DNA from: Saccoglossus kowalevskii
Lineage: Eukaryota; Hemichordata; Enteropneusta; Harrimaniidae
NCBI RefSeq assembly: GCF_000003605.2
Contig: NW_003148770.1
Span: 528,057-592,056 of the forward strand
Direction of reading: 5' to 3'
DNA length: 64,000 nt
In this document: one piece after another, positions 59,526 to 64,000 of the stretch
Numbering within the stretch: position 1 is the first letter of the stretch
How the letters are laid out: every line of letters starts with the position of its first letter
The notes under the pieces: generated by a model
Told to the model about the DNA's origin: nothing
The model's database searches: none
Seen by the model: only the letters and a program-made list of their open reading frames with translations
Made by a program: the position numbers and the translations under genes

Positions 59526-62500
59526 CACATCTACTGCGATCACAAACGCATAATTTTATAAGATATTTAATTCAAATATATATATATGTGCCGGTCTATG
59601 TACGGAATTTGTCTAAACATGGTTGATAATACTAAATGACTTCTGAAGTAATTGACTTTTCTAAAAATAAATATTTATGTATGGTTTAGGATAGTAGATT
59701 TGATCGCAGAAGATTTTGAGTTATATAGTCCACTGAAAGTAGACCCGACGTATTATTTCCGCTCGGAGTTTATATCATTTGATGTTCTTTGTACTCTTGT
59801 CTTATCCAAATCTTCAACTCTGGCAATTGAGCATTTTAATGGCTGAGAAACACTTGGTAGATGTTTTAAATGGTACCTGTGTTTACAAATGGTAATGAAC
59901 TATATCTCGTTATAATTTAATTTAATTCTTAAATTTCGACTACGTTTAAATCCCGTGTTACATATCCACTATGAATTCACTTATGGCATTTGAAACTTGT
60001 TGGCTATGCCTTGCACAACATACTATGCAAGCATATTATACTAGTAATTACATTTCGCCATCAACTGTTTAGTGTTCATATTATTGAGTCAGGTTCCCTT
60101 GTTGCCACACCTAAGCTATAGCTAAGCTAGTGAAGCTATTATACTGACACAACTGTGGTTCATTCCAATGTGATTTTTGATCTCCAAACAAGCAGAATGT
60201 ATGGTTCTATCACGGGAAAATTTTCGGCCTCGGGGGTCTCCACACGTGTCAGGGGGAAATCTCGTCTCGTCTCTCTGTCGCGTCCCCTTGAGGTACGGGA
60301 CCTGGAAAGTCACTTAAACTCTACAGTCAAATAGACGCACACAACGAAATACGTTTCAACTCTTGTCTTAGTCGGTCAGTAGAGCACTCTATAAGACACA
60401 GCGCCCTGGGGAAAAGACCCCAAGACTATCGCAAGACTGACCCAAGACTAGCCCAAGACTGCCCAAGACTGCCCAACAACTGCGTCTCTCCTCGCCAAGA
60501 CCAACTAAAACAACTTTATTCACTTGCAAAACCTTAACCAATTACAAAGCAGTTTAAAGACTCTAGGGCGTAACCTTCAATCATAAAGCCAATCATACTA
60601 AGTACTGGACACGTCATATCTTTTGATTAATCGTTCACTAAATTAGTAATTGCGAATACCAACTGTCAGAAATAGTAGTCCGAATAGCGACGGTTATATC
60701 GTAATTAGTTCCAAATCACTGAACCAAGTTCCGTCCAGAACCTCACATGAGCCTAAACGATGACAGACATAACACAGCCATTAATAAATACGTGCAAATA
60801 ATTTCATCATAGTTCCACAACCACAACTTATGTGTTTTTTTCTTTCTATGGTGTGTTCATGATTACAAATCTATTAAAATAACCCTACAGGTCACATAAC
60901 TTTGAAACAATATAAACATCTCCTAAAAGGGTATCGAGAATGACCGACTTCGTCATGTGTCGATTTACGTAACGACATGTCTTATCGGACATTGGGCGCC
61001 ACCTCCTGAAAGGAAACTTAATAACCGAGTTGATGAGATGCAAAAAATGTGTTACGCCCCGATTCACCTCACACAGCATGGCCTAGCTTGGGTAGAATGG
61101 TAAATATATATTTATTCCGAATTCATTGGAATTGCTTATGACGAAGCGACATGCATATATAATAAAGTCGGAAGAACTCCTTATTATCACAGCCAGGGAA
61201 CATTATTACTCACTCCTCATTGTACAAATCCTCAAACTACGTAGTCACTTCTCATTATCCCAATGTCGGGACAGAATTTGTATGCAAAACCATATCTCCA
61301 CCATGTTGAGACTAATCATTTGCTTTATCCTTCGTTTGTAACACTTACTATGCATCCTACAATTTATTTCATCCAGATCAGTCTATCTGTAGTTATAAGG
61401 CCCTATTAAATCATTATTTTTGTGTGTGAGCGCCCTCCAGTGGCGAACCCTGTATTGGCTGCGCTTTAATAAGGTGCCATATTATGCAGGGTGAGTTTTG
61501 TTTTCATATATCTGAATGTAATTACTATACATCTTTACAATCCATTGCTGTATCTTATCAATTTGTTAATGCAAGGATTTTGATTTTGTTTTCCAGTTAC
61601 CTATGTTGATAGATGTTGTTCTAGGCTTCTATGCAAGTGTAAAGAGTACTGCTGTTACTGATAAGTAAGTAGCAAAACCGCATAAGATGTATGCTTTGTA
61701 ATAAATTATTATAAGTTTTCGACAATGTTCGTGACTTTTATATAAATTCATCTTTGTAGTACAGCTAGACAATTGTCCAATTATGAAGATATTGCAGAAA
61801 ATTGGAAAATTTGTGGCCATTTTTTTATGCAAATTAGACCATTACAAATTCAAAATATTGATTGGGGACCATGTTTATCGGATTTAAAACTGTCAGTGTG
61901 TATTGTAATGCTCCACTATACAAAGCTGTCTTAGTTAATATGAGGATTACCAAATTTTAAATGATATATTGCAACATAGCAACCTTCCATTCTGTTTAGA
62001 ACCTTTTATGGGCAAAACTTCAGGTGTTGCGGCCATTCAAGTCATACTACCCATTTCTTTGTCTATTCCTCTATTTTTTCTGTAAGTTTTAGTTTCCATA
62101 CAAATTTTATATTGCCCGTTTGCATGTTAAGAAACGCTGAGCAAAATGCTCCAGCTTGATTTGAATTGCATCCATTAATTACTAGACCGGACGATGCTAG
62201 CGTGGCAAGAAAACATTATCACGTCGAACGATAATAAACAGTGAGTGCTTGTGAATGCTTGTCTATTCATCTGAACTTTCAGTAAAGGATCCCACATGCA
62301 GACCTACTGCGCATAATGTTACAGTTTATACTTTAATATGTTAATATAAGATTTTGTCTCACTTCTTCATTCAGTGTTTTACTTGTAAGTAAAATTAACT
62401 AAATAAAAAAAAACAATTCCATTTCCATTTATGCATTTTAATTTGTATATCAATAATCAAACAAGTATGATTTTACATAATAGTTATCTACAGTCATGCA

Positions 62501-62828
62501 TTCCACCCGAAAAATGAATAATATATACCTTTAAGCTCACTGTCTAATATATAAGTGCTTTTGCTATAATATTAGAAATTGAAAAAAGTACAACACTGTA
62601 TAGTTGGAATGAACATTGTTTTACAATGCAATGCCTCATGTAATAAGTATCATTTTGAAATGACCAGCTGATGAATGATAAATATTTGGATGATCAGAAA
62701 TAAGATTATTTCTAATAAAATAGTTCAATCTAGAATGAACTCTATATGTTATTTGATCAAAAACCCCAAACCGCAAACCCACTCTAATGAACCATGCAAT
62801 CCATCGATGTGTGCCATATATAATATTT
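59526..62828. other. Intergenic, nothing recognised
   Basis: A small tandem repeat of CCCAAGACT-type units lies at about 60417-60475. A locally GC-richer patch at 60170-60310 has no gene. Frames up to about 70 codons carry no motif. Confidence 0.45.
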
Positions 62829-64000
62829 CTACTCACATCTGGAAAAAAAATTGAAATACATGAACAGGAATGAAAGTTAAATACAATGATAAAGCACCAT
62901 GCTCTCGCTCTGATATGTATGGTGCAATATAGTTTACTTTGTGTTGAAACAATTGATAATCGATATGCTTCACGCATAGTTGTAGATGTCTTATAATACT
63001 CTACTTGGTAGGAACAATACAACTGTGTCGGCGGTGAGTCACACATTTACCATGTCTTACCTCATGTCAGCTACTTTCCAAGTCTCTCCAAATTCATTCA
63101 CATCTTTAGAAACTTTGCCATCAGACATCATGAAGTCATTGTGGGAATCACCATCAGCGTTGCCTAGCAACCCACAAACTTTCCCATGGTAAGTTGTTCC
63201 TGAAACGTCTGCAGAGAAGATGTGTTTCCTTCCCTTCCAATGCAGAGTGAACGTTGTATCCTTCACCGTGAATGATATCATCACTGTATTGTCATTGAAG
63301 CTAACATCTATATGTCTTTGCCAGGACTTTAAATCGTTGGTATTACCCTATGGTATAAACATATACAGACAATGATGCTCATCAATTCAGTTTGGTACAT
63401 AGACTTCGACGTAACGCAATCGGTGTCTTAAATCACTTCTGCTCAAGCTGTCAGACAGGCACACTAGAAATTGTAGAATACATAATTCGTATTTGAGAAT
63501 AATTTTTAGAATTATATTTCATACATACTGTTATATCACAAATAAATAACCGGGTTATTTGGAATATTTAAATACAGAAAGCATGCGTTCACCAAACGTC
63601 GTTGGAGAATGTATTCAGCTATACTCATTCCAGACAGTTTAATCCTGGCATAATTGATTTCGGTGGTTAATATTCAACAATGGAAATATAGGTGTGTATT
63701 GTATATTATATATAATACCGATATAATGTCGATATAATATACCTATTTGTAAAACTTAACATTTTCTTTGGTTATATGTCTACTAGTATTCGTTCTACTA
63801 CACAATTAAAATCTAATACTTTCCAATTATTTATTCAGACGCAAACATTATGCGGTCATAAAACACAAATAATATTCCCTATTAATAATAAACATGGTGT
63901 ATTTTCATACTTACAGATACTTTGTTGTTTATGTCCAAAATGATACTTTCTTCACCAACAGTTACATTTATAGCAACAGTTCTCGTCTTCAGAACGTCAA
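62829..64000 (-). CDS. von Willebrand type D domain protein, 3' end (partial)
   Basis: Minus-strand exons 63915-64000 (runs off the window), 63061-63347 and 62829-62838, with GT/AG junctions at phases 0 and 2. These are the same phases as the last introns of the VWD gene at 21733-24767. The first piece ends VGEESIILDINNKVS, matching AGEHIIMVGRGL in the other gene. The middle exon contains KVCGLLGNADGDSHNDFMMS, then EFGETWKV, the VWD core with its acidic cluster. The last exon encodes only Cys-Glu before the stop at 62829-62831, which corresponds to the GCE start of the other gene's last exon. The product is expected to be secreted, but the N-terminus is not in the window. The two genes are clear paralogues about 40 kb apart on the same strand, flanking the IL-17-like cluster. 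Confidence 0.88.

Noticed and set aside
59053-59553. 166-codon plus-strand open frame, one of the longest in the window
   Set aside because: It runs antisense through DNA that aligns to IL-17-like exon 2 on the minus strand, has no recognised motif and no splice or promoter support.
1-64000. LTR retroelement, endogenous virus, Polinton, CRISPR array or bacterial operon
   Set aside because: No paired long repeats with reverse transcriptase, integrase or capsid motifs were recognised. The spaced-repeat arrays present are satellites without a CRISPR-like repeat and spacer pattern, and the genes are spliced eukaryotic genes.

Overview
This is a window of invertebrate animal nuclear DNA. It is AT-rich and gene-sparse, with spliced genes using GT/AG introns, AATAAA-type poly(A) signals, MITE-like repeats and two assembly gaps (14922-15561 and 46868-47149). 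The gene content is an expanded IL-17-like cytokine family, secreted von Willebrand D-domain proteins and an intronless C2H2 zinc-finger gene. This fits a marine invertebrate such as a lophotrochozoan or a non-vertebrate deuterostome. The sequence alone does not settle the phylum.

Layout. 0-2 kb: a possible terminal exon of an unknown gene (minus) and a deleted IL-17-like relic (minus). 2-9 kb: no supported gene. 9.1-10.4 kb: a C2H2 zinc-finger gene (minus) with about 11 fingers, broken by one homopolymer-length change. 10.4-21.5 kb: repeats (TTTA microsatellite, a satellite of about 136 bp, a tandem repeat of about 145 bp, one TIR element) around the first gap. 21.7-24.8 kb: a six-exon secreted VWD-domain gene (minus). 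25-35 kb: mostly non-coding with MITEs, plus a weak membrane-protein exon candidate near 32.1-32.4 kb. 35.5-59.5 kb: an IL-17-like cluster with three intact two-exon genes (35533-36538, 43848-44727, 53438-54405) and five further broken copies on both strands, one of them split by a mariner element. 62.8-64.0 kb: the 3' end of a second VWD gene (minus), a paralogue of the one at 22 kb, running off the window.

The main result is the IL-17-like cluster. Each intact gene has a tiny first exon of 8-10 codons, a phase-0 intron of 385-511 bp, and a 156-codon second exon holding the rest of the signal peptide and the mature cytokine. The genes share a GGACTTCCCC promoter motif resembling a Rel/kappa-B site and a conserved 3'-UTR block. 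Their mature-coding sequences are far more alike than their signal peptides, which suggests gene conversion. Around them are an inverted segmental duplication, a perfect 60-bp palindrome and a mariner insertion with a readable target-site duplication. No LTR, retroviral or Polinton-like element was recognised.
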